From assembly GCA_001898995.1 (NCBI GenBank), contig MKVZ01000017.1:565560-629559 (forward strand): DNA of 64,000 bases, written 5' to 3'. Source of the stretch: Rhizobiales bacterium 63-22. GTDB taxonomy: Bacteria; Pseudomonadota; Alphaproteobacteria; Rhizobiales; Rhizobiaceae. Positions 18,779-27,738 of this stretch are shown piece after piece. Position 1 is the stretch's first letter; the number at the start of each line of letters is the position of its first letter. Made by a program: the position numbers and the translations under genes. The notes beneath the pieces were generated by a model, which saw only the letters and a list, made by a program, of their open reading frames with translations, was not told the DNA's origin and ran no database searches.

Positions 18779-19564
18779 ATGCCGCACGATCACGAGCCTT
18801 GTCCGCTTGCAAAATGCCCGGTTCTGGTGACGGGCGGCGCACGGCGCATTGGAAGGGCGATCGTGGAAGACCTCGCAGCCCACGGCTTTCCTGTCGCGAT
18901 CCACTGCAATCGCTCCACGGACGAGGGCGAGGCGCTTGCCGAGGCCATCCGGCGGAACGGCGGCGCGGCCTGCGTGGTGCAGGCCGATCTCGCGGATGCC
19001 GATGCGGTCCGCACCCTTGTCGGGCAGGCGTCGAGCCGGTTGGGACCGGTGCAACTGCTCGTCAACAATGCTTCGCTGTTCGAGGACGACCGCGTCGGCC
19101 ATCTCGACATGGACCTGTGGGACCGGCATTTCGCCGTCCATCTCAAGGCTCCCGTCATCCTTGCCGAGGAACTGGCACGCCGGCTGCCGGATGGCGCGGA
19201 CGGCCTGATCGTCAATGTGATCGACCAGCGCGTCTGGAAGCTCAATCCGAATTTCTTTTCCTACACGCTGTCCAAGACAGCGCTGTGGAACGCGACCCGC
19301 ACACTGGCGCAGGCGCTGGCGCCCCGCATCCGTGTCAACGCCATCGCACCCGGCCCGACGCTGCCCAGCGAGCGCCAGAAGCCAGGCGATTTCGAGCGTC
19401 AGGTGAGCAGGCTTCCCTTACAGCGGGCGCCCGAATTGCCCGAATTTGGCCGCACAGTGCGCTTCTTCTGGGCCAATGGCTCCGTCACCGGTCAGATGAT
19501 CGCCCTCGACGGTGGCCAGCATCTGGCATGGGAAACGCCGGATATCACGGGAATCACCGAATGA
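18779..19564 (+). CDS. Pteridine-reductase-like short-chain dehydrogenase (PTR1/FolM type)
   Basis: From the ATG at 18779 (GGAAAG upstream) the protein has 261 residues; a GTG nine bases earlier is possible. The nucleotide motif TGGARRIG is the TGxxxRxG form of pteridine reductases, which prefer NADPH. The position of the usual catalytic serine is aspartate (VNVIDQ), followed by the YTLSK Tyr/Lys pair. This gives the Asp-Tyr-Lys set of PTR1 rather than Ser-Tyr-Lys. A dihydropteridine or dihydrofolate substrate is therefore likely, but this is an inference. It overlaps uvrC by four bases. Confidence 0.82.
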   Translation: MPHDHEPCPLAKCPVLVTGGARRIGRAIVEDLAAHGFPVAIHCNRSTDEGEALAEAIRRNGGAACVVQADLADADAVRTLVGQASSRLGPVQLLVNNASLFEDDRVGHLDMDLWDRHFAVHLKAPVILAEELARRLPDGADGLIVNVIDQRVWKLNPNFFSYTLSKTALWNATRTLAQALAPRIRVNAIAPGPTLPSERQKPGDFERQVSRLPLQRAPELPEFGRTVRFFWANGSVTGQMIALDGGQHLAWETPDITGITE

Positions 19565-21663
19565 GCGACAAGCGCGACACGGACAAGGGGACCTTCCCCG
19601 CCGCCTCTTCCGGCCGGTCCTCTGCGGACGACGAGATGGACGTGGCCGGCATCGTCGTCGGCGATGCGGAGATCGGGGAAGAGGACGACGAAGACGCCGA
19701 TAAAGACGATGACGGCGAAAGCGTTGCCGTGCCTTCCCTCGCCGATTCAATCCAGTGGGATTCGTCGGACGGCCTGCCCGACACGGCGGGGCTGAGCGGG
19801 CCGGACATCATCAGCGCCTTCGTCAGGCGGTTGCCCAACAATCCCGGCGTCTACCGCATGTTCAACAGCGATGGCGACGTGCTTTACGTCGGCAAGGCAC
19901 GCAGCCTCAAGAAGCGCGTTTCCAGCTATGCGCGCGGCATCGGCCATTCCAACCGCATCGCGCGGATGATTCGTGAAACGGCGACGATGGAATTCGTCGT
20001 CACCCGCACAGAGACCGAGGCGCTGCTGCTGGAGGCCAATCTCATCAAGCGGCTGCGCCCGCGCTTCAACGTGCTGATGCGCGACGACAAGTCGTTCCCC
20101 TATATCCTGCTGACCGGCGACCACCGCGCGCCGGGCATTTTCAAGCACCGCGGCGCGCGCTCGCGCAAGGGGGACTATTTCGGCCCCTTCGCTTCCGCCG
20201 GCGCGGTGGGACGCACCATCAACGCACTGCAACGCGCCTTCCTGTTGCGTACCTGCACCGATTCGGTGTTCGAGACGCGCACCCGCCCCTGTCTGCTCTA
20301 CCAGATCAAGCGCTGCTCCGGCCCCTGCACGCATGAGATCAGCGATGCGGACTATGCCGAGCTGGTGACGGAGGCGAAGGCGTTCCTGTCCGGCAAGAGC
20401 CAGTCGGTGAAGGACCATCTCGCCGCCGCCATGCAGACGGCCTCCGCCGATCTCGATTTCGAGCACGCCGCCGTCTACCGAGACCGTCTGGCCGCACTTT
20501 CGCACGTGCAGTCGCATCAGGGCATCAACCCGCAGACGGTGGAGGAAGCCGACGTTTTCGCCATTCATCAGGAAGGCGGCATGACCTGCATCCAGGTCTT
20601 CTTCTTCCGTACCGGCCAGAACTGGGGCAACCGCGCCTATTTCCCCAAGGCCGACAGTTCGCTGGGACCGGCGGAAGTGCTGGGCGCTTTCCTGTCGCAA
20701 TTCTACGACGACAAGCCCTGCCCGCGCCTCGTGCTTCTCTCCCACGCGGTGGAGGAACAGGCGCTCATCGCCGAGGCGCTCTCCACCCGCGCCGGCCACA
20801 AGGTGCAGGTGACGGTGCCGCAGCGCGGCGAGAAGAAGGATCTGGTCGATCACGCGCTCACCAATGCGCGCGAGGCGCTGGGGCGCCGCCTTGCCGAAAC
20901 CTCGTCGCAGGCGCGGCTGCTGCAAGGCATGGCCGAGACCTTCGCCCTGCCCCGCCCGCCGCGCCGCATCGAGGTCTACGACAATTCCCACATCATGGGC
21001 ACCAATGCCGTCGGCGGCATGATCGTCGCGGGACCGGAAGGTTTCGTCAGGAACCAGTACCGCAAGTTCAACATCCGCTCGACCGAGATCACGCCGGGCG
21101 ACGATTTCGGCATGATGCGCGAGGTGATCGAACGCCGTTTCTCCCGGCTGGTGAAGGAATACGGAACGGCAGAAGCGGCGGACGACGCGGAAGGAGGCGA
21201 TTCCTTCCCGGCATGGCCCGACGTGATCCTGATCGACGGCGGACAGGGACAGGTCGGCGCGGTGCGTGAAATCCTGAACGCGCTCGGCCTCGGCGGGCGC
21301 GTCACGGCCATCGGCGTCGCCAAGGGCGTGGACCGCGAAGCGGGGCGCGAGCGCTTCTTCGCAGAGGACAGGCCGCCCTTCACGCTGCCGCCGCGCGACC
21401 CGGTGCTCTATTTCATCCAGCGCCTGCGCGACGAGGCGCACCGTTTCGCCATCGGCACGCATCGCGCGCGGCGCAAGAAGGAGATGGTGAAGAACCCGCT
21501 CGACGAGATCGCGGGCATCGGCCCGTCACGCAAGCGGGCGCTGCTGCACCGCTTCGGCACGGCGAAGGCGGTCTCGCGCGCGGCGGTGGAAGACCTCATG
21601 CAGATCGACGGCATTTCGGAAGCCATGGCCCGCACGATCCACGATCATTTCAGGGAGCGTTGA
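19561..21663 (+). CDS. uvrC: Excinuclease ABC subunit C
   Basis: This 700-residue protein contains the GIY-YIG nuclease domain (GVY at 96-98, YVG at 109-111), a UVR motif that binds UvrB, the RNase H-like C-terminal nuclease ([17 protein letters not shown]) and tandem helix-hairpin-helix motifs at the end. UvrC makes both incisions around DNA lesions in nucleotide excision repair. The first 75 or so residues are a disordered acidic extension (including [14 protein letters not shown]) beyond the usual family start. The ATG overlaps the SDR stop (ATGA). Extension of the frame further upstream runs inside the SDR gene and is not real. Confidence 0.95.
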   Translation: MSDKRDTDKGTFPAASSGRSSADDEMDVAGIVVGDAEIGEEDDEDADKDDDGESVAVPSLADSIQWDSSDGLPDTAGLSGPDIISAFVRRLPNNPGVYRMFNSDGDVLYVGKARSLKKRVSSYARGIGHSNRIARMIRETATMEFVVTRTETEALLLEANLIKRLRPRFNVLMRDDKSFPYILLTGDHRAPGIFKHRGARSRKGDYFGPFASAGAVGRTINALQRAFLLRTCTDSVFETRTRPCLLYQIKRCSGPCTHEISDADYAELVTEAKAFLSGKSQSVKDHLAAAMQTASADLDFEHAAVYRDRLAALSHVQSHQGINPQTVEEADVFAIHQEGGMTCIQVFFFRTGQNWGNRAYFPKADSSLGPAEVLGAFLSQFYDDKPCPRLVLLSHAVEEQALIAEALSTRAGHKVQVTVPQRGEKKDLVDHALTNAREALGRRLAETSSQARLLQGMAETFALPRPPRRIEVYDNSHIMGTNAVGGMIVAGPEGFVRNQYRKFNIRSTEITPGDDFGMMREVIERRFSRLVKEYGTAEAADDAEGGDSFPAWPDVILIDGGQGQVGAVREILNALGLGGRVTAIGVAKGVDREAGRERFFAEDRPPFTLPPRDPVLYFIQRLRDEAHRFAIGTHRARRKKEMVKNPLDEIAGIGPSRKRALLHRFGTAKAVSRAAVEDLMQIDGISEAMARTIHDHFRER

Positions 21664-21779
21664 TATTTGGCGGCGTTTCCACATATAGCCGACATAAGCT
21701 TGCGACATAACATGACAACAGGTGTTGATTTTACCGGCTATCCCTGTTGATGTGCCCGGGACAATCTCTTGGCGGAACG

Positions 21780-22370
21780 ATGCAGAAGAAACATACCCTT
21801 TCCCTGCCCAATATCCTGACCTACGGGCGCATCATCGCCGTCCCGCTGGTGGCACTGTGCTTTTTCCTCGAAGGCAAGCTGCATTCCAGCGATTTCGCCC
21901 GCTGGAGCGCGCTGGCGATCTTCATCATCGCCAGCATCACCGATTTCTTCGACGGCTATCTGGCGCGCGCGTGGCAGCAGACCTCCACCATCGGCCGGAT
22001 GCTCGACCCGATCGCCGACAAGCTGCTGGTCTCCACCTGCCTGCTGCTGCTCGCCGCCGATCCGGCCAAGACCATCGCCGGCTGGAGCCTGTGGGCGGCG
22101 ATCATCATCCTGTGCCGCGAGATTCTGGTGTCGGGCCTGCGCGAATATCTGGCCGAGCTGAAGGTCAGCGTTCCGGTTTCCCGCCTCGCCAAGTGGAAGA
22201 CGACGGCGCAGATGTTCGCCCTCGCCTTCCTGCTCGCGGGCCCCGCCGGCGACAAGATCATGCCCTATGTCACCGAGACCGGCATCGTCCTTTTGTGGAT
22301 ATCGGCGATCCTGACCCTCTATACGGGCTGGGATTATTTCCGGGCCGGCCTCAAACATGTGATGGATTGA
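21780..22370 (+). CDS. pgsA: CDP-diacylglycerol--glycerol-3-phosphate 3-phosphatidyltransferase
   Basis: This 196-residue membrane protein carries the CDP-alcohol phosphotransferase signature: Asp58, Gly59, Ala62, Arg63, Gly72, Asp76 and Asp80 are all in place. It makes phosphatidylglycerol phosphate for anionic phospholipid synthesis in the inner membrane. The ATG at 21780 gives the normal family N-terminus LPNILTYGRI. It lies 116 bases after uvrC, an association conserved in many bacteria. Confidence 0.94.
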   Translation: MQKKHTLSLPNILTYGRIIAVPLVALCFFLEGKLHSSDFARWSALAIFIIASITDFFDGYLARAWQQTSTIGRMLDPIADKLLVSTCLLLLAADPAKTIAGWSLWAAIIILCREILVSGLREYLAELKVSVPVSRLAKWKTTAQMFALAFLLAGPAGDKIMPYVTETGIVLLWISAILTLYTGWDYFRAGLKHVMD

Positions 22371-22374
22371 CAGA

Positions 22375-22632
22375 GTGAGCGTCAGGATCATCTATTTCGC
22401 ATGGGTGCGGGAAAAGATCGGCAGGGACGAGGACATCGTCGTCCTGCCCGTGCCGCAGATGGCGGTCGGCGACCTGATCCGCCTGCTGAAAAGCCGTGGC
22501 GAAGGCTATGAAGCCGCCTTCGAGCACGAGGATGTGATCCGCGCCGCCATCAACCGGGAACATGCCGAGCCGGACGAACTGGTGAGCGACGGCGACGAGG
22601 TGGCGCTGTTCCCGCCCATGACGGGAGGCTGA
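22375..22632 (+). CDS. moaD: Molybdopterin converting factor, small subunit
   Basis: The 85-residue ubiquitin-fold sulfur carrier ends in Gly-Gly (PPMTGG), the residue pair that is adenylated and thiocarboxylated. The start is GTG at 22375, four bases after the pgsA stop. MoaD passes sulfur to precursor Z within the MoaD-MoaE synthase. moaE follows after four bases. Confidence 0.94.
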   Translation: MSVRIIYFAWVREKIGRDEDIVVLPVPQMAVGDLIRLLKSRGEGYEAAFEHEDVIRAAINREHAEPDELVSDGDEVALFPPMTGG

Positions 22633-22636
22633 CAGG

Positions 22637-23125
22637 ATGACCGAGCAGGCCGGACCGCAATCGTGCCCGCTCTTCGTGCGTGTGCAGGAGGAGGATTTCG
22701 ATGCGGCGGCGGAGAGTGCGAGGCTCACCGCCGGGCGCGGCGATATCGGCGCCGTCGTCACCTTCACCGGCCTTTGCCGCGACGAGGACGGACGGCTCGC
22801 CGCGCTGGAGCTGGAACACTATCCCGGCATGGCCGAAAGCGAGATCACGCGCATCGCCCGTCAGGCCATGGAGCGCTGGCCGCTGCGCGGGCTTGTCGTC
22901 GTCCACCGCTACGGGCTGATAAGACCGGGCGGGAATATCGTTCTGGTCGCGGCGGCCGCCACGCACCGTCATGCCGCCTTCGAGGCGGCGTCCTTCCTGA
23001 TGGATTTCCTCAAGACTGACGCGCCGTTCTGGAAGCGCGAGCATCCCGCTGCCGGCGCGGCGGAAAACTGGGTCGCGCCCAAAGCCGGGGACGACGAGAG
23101 CCGGCGGCGCTGGCTGAAGATGTGA
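22637..23125 (+). CDS. moaE: Molybdopterin synthase catalytic subunit
   Basis: This 162-residue MoaE has the GAVVTFTGLCRDEDG N-terminal segment, LELEHYPGMAESEI, and the RYGLIRPGGNIVLVA and HRHAAFEA strands. The conserved active-site Lys is in LKTDAPFWKRE. It inserts dithiolene sulfur to form molybdopterin. With moaD it ends the SDR-uvrC-pgsA set. Confidence 0.94.
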   Translation: MTEQAGPQSCPLFVRVQEEDFDAAAESARLTAGRGDIGAVVTFTGLCRDEDGRLAALELEHYPGMAESEITRIARQAMERWPLRGLVVVHRYGLIRPGGNIVLVAAAATHRHAAFEAASFLMDFLKTDAPFWKREHPAAGAAENWVAPKAGDDESRRRWLKM

Positions 23126-23151
23126 ACAACCGACAACAAATTGTTACAGGC

Positions 23152-23167
23152 TTAATCGTGAATTAAC
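23152..23167. promoter_or_regulatory. CtrA-type box upstream of the YbaY/META gene
   Basis: TTAA-TCGTGAA-TTAAC is an exact match to the full CtrA consensus TTAA-N7-TTAAC. It lies in the moaE to YbaY/META gap, about 190 bases before the preferred start of that gene. Pattern match only. Confidence 0.5.
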
Positions 23168-23357
23168 CGTTCGGGCCCCTATAATGAAGGGGACGACGGA
23201 TGGTCTGTCTTTGCCTTGCCATAATTTTCACACAACAATTCCGCTATTGTCGCAGCAGGAATCAGACCGCCGGGCGGGCAGGAACTGCATGAAAATCGAG
23301 CGTTTTGCCCGCGCTTCCATTGAGCGGCGCGGGTTGGGAAGTTTTTGGACTTTGACG

Positions 23358-24164
23358 ATGCGAAAAGGACTTAGGAACACGCTTTCCATCGCGGCCGCGC
23401 TCGTGGCCGGTTTCGGCGCGCTTGGCGGCGCGACGCTGTTCATGACCACCTCCATGCCGACCCGCAGCATGGCCGCCGAAAAGACCATCAGCGGCGAGGT
23501 CTTCTATAACGGGCACACGGCCCTGCCGCCGGAAGCCAATCTTTCCGTAAAGCTCACCGACATGTCGCTGGCCGACGCGCCGTCGCGCACCGTTGGCGAG
23601 ACGAAGATCTCCTCTCTCTCCGGTTCGCCTATCCCCTTCGCCATCAGCTTCGATACGGCCCAGATCAAGCCCGGCCATACCTATGCCTTGCAGGCGCGCA
23701 TCGCCACCGGCGACACGCTGTGGTTCGTCAATGACGAACGCTATACCATCGACCCGAAAAATCCCGGCGCGCCGGTGGAGATGAAGGTCGTCATGGTGCG
23801 CAAGAATACGGACGAGCCGGTCGCCGCCGGCATCGAGGGCCGTGACTGGCTGGCCGAGAACATTCAGGGCAGCGGTGTCATCGACAACGCCCAGACCACG
23901 CTGACCGTAACGTCCGACGGAGCGGTAAGCGGTTCGGGCGGCTGCAACCGTTATTTCAGCCGGGCGACCGTGTCGGGTGAAAACGTTTCCTTCGCCGATA
24001 TCGGCTCAACCTACATGCAATGCCCGGCGGCGCTGATGAATCAGGAACGCAAGTTCCTCGACGCACTCGGCAAGACCCGCTCCTACCGCATCGACACGAC
24101 CGGCAAGCTCGTGCTCCTCGACGCGGACGGCAAGGAAATGGCGCGGCTTTCGCAGAATCTCTGA
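23358..24164 (+). CDS. YbaY-type plus META-domain envelope protein
   Basis: From MRKGLRNTLS the protein has 268 residues. It has an N-terminal hydrophobic export segment, a YbaY-like domain (about 45-150, beginning ISGEVFYNGHTALPPEANLSVKLTD) and a META/HslJ domain (about 160-265 with SGSGGCNRYF and MQCPAALMNQE). Both domains are associated with outer-envelope lipoproteins and stress, but no lipobox cysteine is clear here. An alternative ATG at 23289 has a better ribosome site (AGGAA) and would add 23 residues. A CtrA-type box and a fragment of a dispersed repeat (23258-23271) precede it. Confidence 0.8.
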   Translation: MRKGLRNTLSIAAALVAGFGALGGATLFMTTSMPTRSMAAEKTISGEVFYNGHTALPPEANLSVKLTDMSLADAPSRTVGETKISSLSGSPIPFAISFDTAQIKPGHTYALQARIATGDTLWFVNDERYTIDPKNPGAPVEMKVVMVRKNTDEPVAAGIEGRDWLAENIQGSGVIDNAQTTLTVTSDGAVSGSGGCNRYFSRATVSGENVSFADIGSTYMQCPAALMNQERKFLDALGKTRSYRIDTTGKLVLLDADGKEMARLSQNL

Positions 24165-24186
24165 TCGCTGTCTTTCCATGATCAAC

Positions 24187-24220
24187 ATGAAAAAGCCCGG
24201 CTCACGCCGGGCTTTTTCAT
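24187..24220. terminator. Bidirectional intrinsic terminator
   Basis: A 15-base perfect stem (24187-24201 with 24206-24220) around a four-base loop has A and T runs in its flanks. It separates the converging YbaY/META (plus) and ndk (minus) genes. Confidence 0.92.
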
Positions 24221-24238
24221 GCAGTATTGCTTTTTATG

Positions 24239-24661
24239 TCAGCCGACGATTTCGGTGCCGGAGAACCAGTAAGCGATTTCCTCGGCCGCGGTTTCCGGGG
24301 CATCGGAGCCATGCACGGAATTCTCGCCGATCGACAGCGCGAAGGTCTTGCGGATGGTGCCCTCGTCGGCATTGGCCGGATTGGTCGCGCCCATCACTTC
24401 GCGGTTCTTCGCGATGGCGTTCTCGCCTTCGAGAACCTGAACCACGGTCGGGCCGGAGGACATGAACTCGACCAGTTCGCCGAAGAAGGGACGCTCCTTG
24501 TGGACGGCGTAGAAGCCCTCGGCCTCGCGGCGGCTCATCCAGACGCGCTTCGACGCGACGACGCGCAGACCGGCTTCCTCGAGCTTGGCGGTGATGGCGC
24601 CGGTCAGGTTGCGGCGGGTCGCATCGGGCTTGATCATGGAGAAGGTACGTTCGATTGCCAT
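24239..24661 (-). CDS. ndk: Nucleoside diphosphate kinase
   Basis: This 140-residue enzyme starts [17 protein letters not shown] and contains the active-site signature [12 protein letters not shown], whose His is transiently phosphorylated. It balances nucleoside triphosphate pools using ATP. The length and motifs are standard. It is transcribed alone, divergent from the ABC-F gene across a palindromic repeat. Confidence 0.97.
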   Translation of the reverse strand: MAIERTFSMIKPDATRRNLTGAITAKLEEAGLRVVASKRVWMSRREAEGFYAVHKERPFFGELVEFMSSGPTVVQVLEGENAIAKNREVMGATNPANADEGTIRKTFALSIGENSVHGSDAPETAAEEIAYWFSGTEIVG

Positions 24662-24748
24662 TATGACACCTTGTTCGATGGGATTTCAGAAAAGTGAGGC
24701 TCTATAGCCTTGATAGGCCGGATTGCCAAGAGGGGCGGAGCGAACGCG

Positions 24749-24855
24749 TGTCGCGCAAAAGTGCGCAGCGGTTTTGCGATAACGACATGCGCAAAAACAA
24801 AGCCCCTAAAGCGCGTAAAGCGATCGACAGGATCGCGACGCGCTTTAGGGGCTTT
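24749..24855. repeat. Dispersed rhizobial-type palindromic repeat, copy B
   Basis: The first 43 bases (24749-24791) are the reverse complement of 2735-2777. They are followed by a 17-base perfect inverted repeat (24799-24815 with 24839-24855) enclosing GATCGACAGGATC-like sequence. The right arm ends in GGGGCTTTTTG, so the plus-strand RNA could form a terminator-like hairpin 47 bases before the ABC-F start codon. Confidence 0.85.
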
Positions 24856-24901
24856 TTGATACTTGCGGAAAGGCTGGAAGCCGTGCAAAAGCGCGGTCAC
24901 C

Positions 24902-26788
24902 ATGCTTATTCTCGACGATATTTCCGTACGCATCGCCGGACGCCTCCTGATCGACCACGCCAGCGTGACCCTGCCGGCGGGATCGAAGACGGGTTTCGTC
25001 GGCCGCAACGGCACAGGCAAATCCACGCTTTTCCGCGTGATAACCGGCGATCTCACGCCGGAGACCGGCAGCATCTCGCTGCCTAAGAACACGCGCATCG
25101 GACAGGTGGCGCAGGAAGCGCCGGGCACCGAGGAAGCACTGATCGAGATCGTGATGCAGGCCGATACGGAGCGCACGGCCCTTATGGCCGAGGCCGAAAC
25201 CGCCGCCGATCCGCACCGCATCGCCGAGATTCACACCCGCCTCGCCGACATCGGCGCTCATTCGGCCGAGGCGCGCGCCGGCGCGATCCTGTCCGGCCTC
25301 GGCTTCAACGCGGAGGCGCAAAGGCAGCCCGCTTCGGCCTTTTCCGGCGGCTGGCGCATGCGCGTGGCGCTCGCCGCCGTGCTGTTCGCCCAGCCCGACC
25401 TGCTGCTGCTGGACGAGCCGACCAACTATCTCGACCTCGAAGGCGTGCTGTGGCTGGTGGATTACGTCAAGCGCTATCCGCATACGGTCATCATCATCAG
25501 CCACGACCGCGACCTGCTCAATTCCGCCACCACCTCGATCATGCATCTCGACCAGAAGAAGCTCACCTTCTGGCGCGGCAATTACGACCAGTTCGAGCGT
25601 CAGCGCCACGAAATGCTGGAATTGCAGCAGAAGGCCCACGCCAAGCAGGAAGCGCACCGCAAGCATATGGAGAGCTTCGTGGAGCGGTTCCGTGCCAAGG
25701 CGACCAAGGCGCGGCAGGCGCAATCGCGCCTCAAGGCGCTGGAGAAGCTCAAGCCCATCGAGCTTTACGTGGAAAGCAGCGTGCAGCCATTCCGCTTTCC
25801 CGACGCGGAGAAGAAGACCGCTTCGCCCGTCATCGCGCTCGACGGCGCGGATGTGGGCTATGTGCCGGGCAAGCCTGTGCTGCGCAATGTCACGCTGCGC
25901 ATCGACAATGACGACCGCATCGCGCTGCTCGGCTCCAACGGCAACGGCAAATCGACATTTGCCAAGCTGCTCGCAGGGCGTCTCGCGCCGGAAAAGGGCA
26001 CGCTGACCCTTTCGCCCAACCTGAAAGTGGCTTTCTTCGCCCAGCACCAGCTCGACGATCTGGTGCCGGAGGACAACGCCATCGAGCATGTGCGCAAGCT
26101 GATGCCGACCGAGCCGGAGGCCAAGGTGCGCGCGCGGGTGGCGCAGATGGGGCTTTCGACCGAGAAGATGCTGACGCCGGCCCGGGACCTCTCCGGCGGC
26201 GAGAAGGCGCGGCTCCTGATGGGGCTCGCCACCTTCCATGGGCCGAACCTGCTCATCCTCGACGAGCCGACCAACCATCTCGACATAGACAGCCGCGAGG
26301 AACTGGTCCACGCGCTCAATTCCTTCAACGGCGCGGTGATCCTGATCGCCCATGACCGCCACCTGATCGAAGCCACCATGGAACGGCTCTGGCTGGTGCG
26401 CGAGGGCGGCGTGAAGCCTTTCGACGGCGATCTCGACGAATATCGTCAGATCGTACTGGCCGACGCCAAGGGGGACTCCGCGCCGGAGACCCGCGACGAC
26501 GGGCCGAAGGTCAACAAGGCCGAGCAGCGCAAGCTCGCCGCGCAGAAGCGCGAGGCCCTGGCTCCCTTGCAGAAAAAGATCAAGGAAACCGAGGGTTTGA
26601 TCCACAAATTGCAGAAACAGATTCAGGCATTCAGCGCAGCCCTGGAAGACCCGGTCCTTTACGAAAAAGAGCCGCAGAAGGCGATTCGGCTCAACAAGGA
26701 GATGAGCGACGCCAAATCGGCGCTGGCCGAGGCCGAGGACAAATGGCTGGAAATGTCGGCCGAATATGAGGATGCGATGGCGGACTAA
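24902..26788 (+). CDS. ABC-F family ATP-binding protein (Uup/YheS-like)
   Basis: This 628-residue protein has two ATP-binding cassettes and no membrane domain. In cassette 1, GRNGTGKST (about 34-42), FSGGWRMR and DEPTNYLD are visible. In cassette 2, GSNGNGKST, LSGGEKARL and DEPTNHLD are visible. An Arg/Lys/Gln-rich linker near residues 235-300 and a Lys/Glu-rich predicted coiled coil at the C-terminus (about 540-628) resemble Uup and YheS. ABC-F proteins act on ribosomes or DNA branch structures; which applies is not decidable here. The stop codon is formed by the edge of repeat copy C. Confidence 0.92.
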   Translation: MLILDDISVRIAGRLLIDHASVTLPAGSKTGFVGRNGTGKSTLFRVITGDLTPETGSISLPKNTRIGQVAQEAPGTEEALIEIVMQADTERTALMAEAETAADPHRIAEIHTRLADIGAHSAEARAGAILSGLGFNAEAQRQPASAFSGGWRMRVALAAVLFAQPDLLLLDEPTNYLDLEGVLWLVDYVKRYPHTVIIISHDRDLLNSATTSIMHLDQKKLTFWRGNYDQFERQRHEMLELQQKAHAKQEAHRKHMESFVERFRAKATKARQAQSRLKALEKLKPIELYVESSVQPFRFPDAEKKTASPVIALDGADVGYVPGKPVLRNVTLRIDNDDRIALLGSNGNGKSTFAKLLAGRLAPEKGTLTLSPNLKVAFFAQHQLDDLVPEDNAIEHVRKLMPTEPEAKVRARVAQMGLSTEKMLTPARDLSGGEKARLLMGLATFHGPNLLILDEPTNHLDIDSREELVHALNSFNGAVILIAHDRHLIEATMERLWLVREGGVKPFDGDLDEYRQIVLADAKGDSAPETRDDGPKVNKAEQRKLAAQKREALAPLQKKIKETEGLIHKLQKQIQAFSAALEDPVLYEKEPQKAIRLNKEMSDAKSALAEAEDKWLEMSAEYEDAMAD

Positions 26789-26890
26789 AGCATTTCCAGC
26801 GAAAGTGCGAAGCGGTTTCGCGTAGGATAATGCGACAAAATAAATAGATAGAGCGCCGATCTGATCCCATCGGATCGAAACGCGCTCTAA
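26785..26890. repeat. Dispersed rhizobial-type palindromic repeat, copy C (diverged)
   Basis: The element begins CTAAAGCATTTCC, using the TAA as the stop codon of the ABC-F gene. A GAAAGTGCGAAGCGGTTTCG core corresponds to the core of copies A and B. It ends with inverted arms TAGAGCG (26849-26855) and CGCTCTA (26883-26889). It fills the whole gap between two converging genes. Confidence 0.7.
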
Positions 26891-26900
26891 TCCGCCCGCC

Positions 26901-27167
26901 TCACTGCACGAAGAACACGATATAGGCCAGCCCGACCAGAACCCAGCCGCCGATGCGCAGCGCCCCGGACAGTGGACGCGGCGCGAAGCGGACTGCAAGC
27001 ACGGCCAGTACCGCGGTCAGCACCGGAAAGGCCACGAACATGGCCAGATAGCCGCTCGACCCCTCGAAGGACGAGCCGAACAGGCCCATTTCCGTCAGCG
27101 GAATCAGCGCGATCAGGGCGACCAGCGCCGCCAGAAGCAGAAGAAGAAGTCGGTCGAGCAACGCCAT
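26901..27167 (-). CDS. Small membrane protein of unknown function
   Basis: The 88-residue protein is almost entirely hydrophobic with three likely helices (about 5-27, 38-60 and 69-87) separated by short polar turns (FGSSFEGSSGY and FAPRPLSG). I recognise no family. Its start lies four bases after the stop of the next upstream membrane-protein gene, so it belongs to the pepA-holC-containing minus-strand cluster. Confidence 0.7.
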   Translation of the reverse strand: MALLDRLLLLLLAALVALIALIPLTEMGLFGSSFEGSSGYLAMFVAFPVLTAVLAVLAVRFAPRPLSGALRIGGWVLVGLAYIVFFVQ

Positions 27168-27171
27168 GCGG

Positions 27172-27738
27172 TCAGGCCTGCGGACGGCGCAGCCGCGTGC
27201 GCATGAGGCCGTAGAGGCCGAGCACGCCGATGACGAGGCCGGCGGTGGTGATGGTTTCGTCCGGCTTTCCTGCGCCGCGCCGCAGCACCAGAACGGCCTT
27301 CGAGAGTTGCAGCCCGTCCGTATTGCCCATCACCGCATGAAAGGCATAAAGCCCCGGAATGACCGGATCGATGTCGCCGGCACTCTGGCGCAGCGTCGCA
27401 CCGTCCTGCGGATGGTCGCGGTTGACGGAGCCGCTTGTGGCGGTGAAATCGAGACTCTGCACCAGAACCGGCTGGCCGTCCCGGCTGACGGCGAGCGACA
27501 TGACGGAATGGTTGCCGGACGGCACATAGCCCGGCAGCGGCTGTGCGTCGATGAAGATGCGTACCGGCGCATCGCTCGCCGCAAGGCGCACTTCCTGCGT
27601 CTTGAACCCGGCGGCGCGGTTTTCGAGCATGGTCCAGCGGCCGATCTCGCTGCCGCTGAAATGGCGCAGGTACCACGGATAGCCGAGGCCGAGCGCGATG
27701 CCCACGGCGATCATGACGAAGAATACCGGACGCATCAT
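27172..27738 (-). CDS. Membrane-anchored protein of unknown function
   Basis: From the ATG overlapping the holC stop (ATGA) the protein has 188 residues. It has an N-terminal hydrophobic helix (FVMIAVGIALGLGYPWYL), a roughly 120-residue beta-rich extracytoplasmic region and a C-terminal helix (TAGLVIGVLGLYGLM) with a basic end. No family is recognised. It sits between holC and the 88-residue membrane protein, in close coupling with both. Confidence 0.72.
   Translation of the reverse strand: MMRPVFFVMIAVGIALGLGYPWYLRHFSGSEIGRWTMLENRAAGFKTQEVRLAASDAPVRIFIDAQPLPGYVPSGNHSVMSLAVSRDGQPVLVQSLDFTATSGSVNRDHPQDGATLRQSAGDIDPVIPGLYAFHAVMGNTDGLQLSKAVLVLRRGAGKPDETITTAGLVIGVLGLYGLMRTRLRRPQA

Noticed and set aside
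18799..19560. 954-residue version of UvrC
   Set aside because: The extra residues are an out-of-frame reading of the SDR gene; the ATG at 19561 is coupled to the SDR stop.
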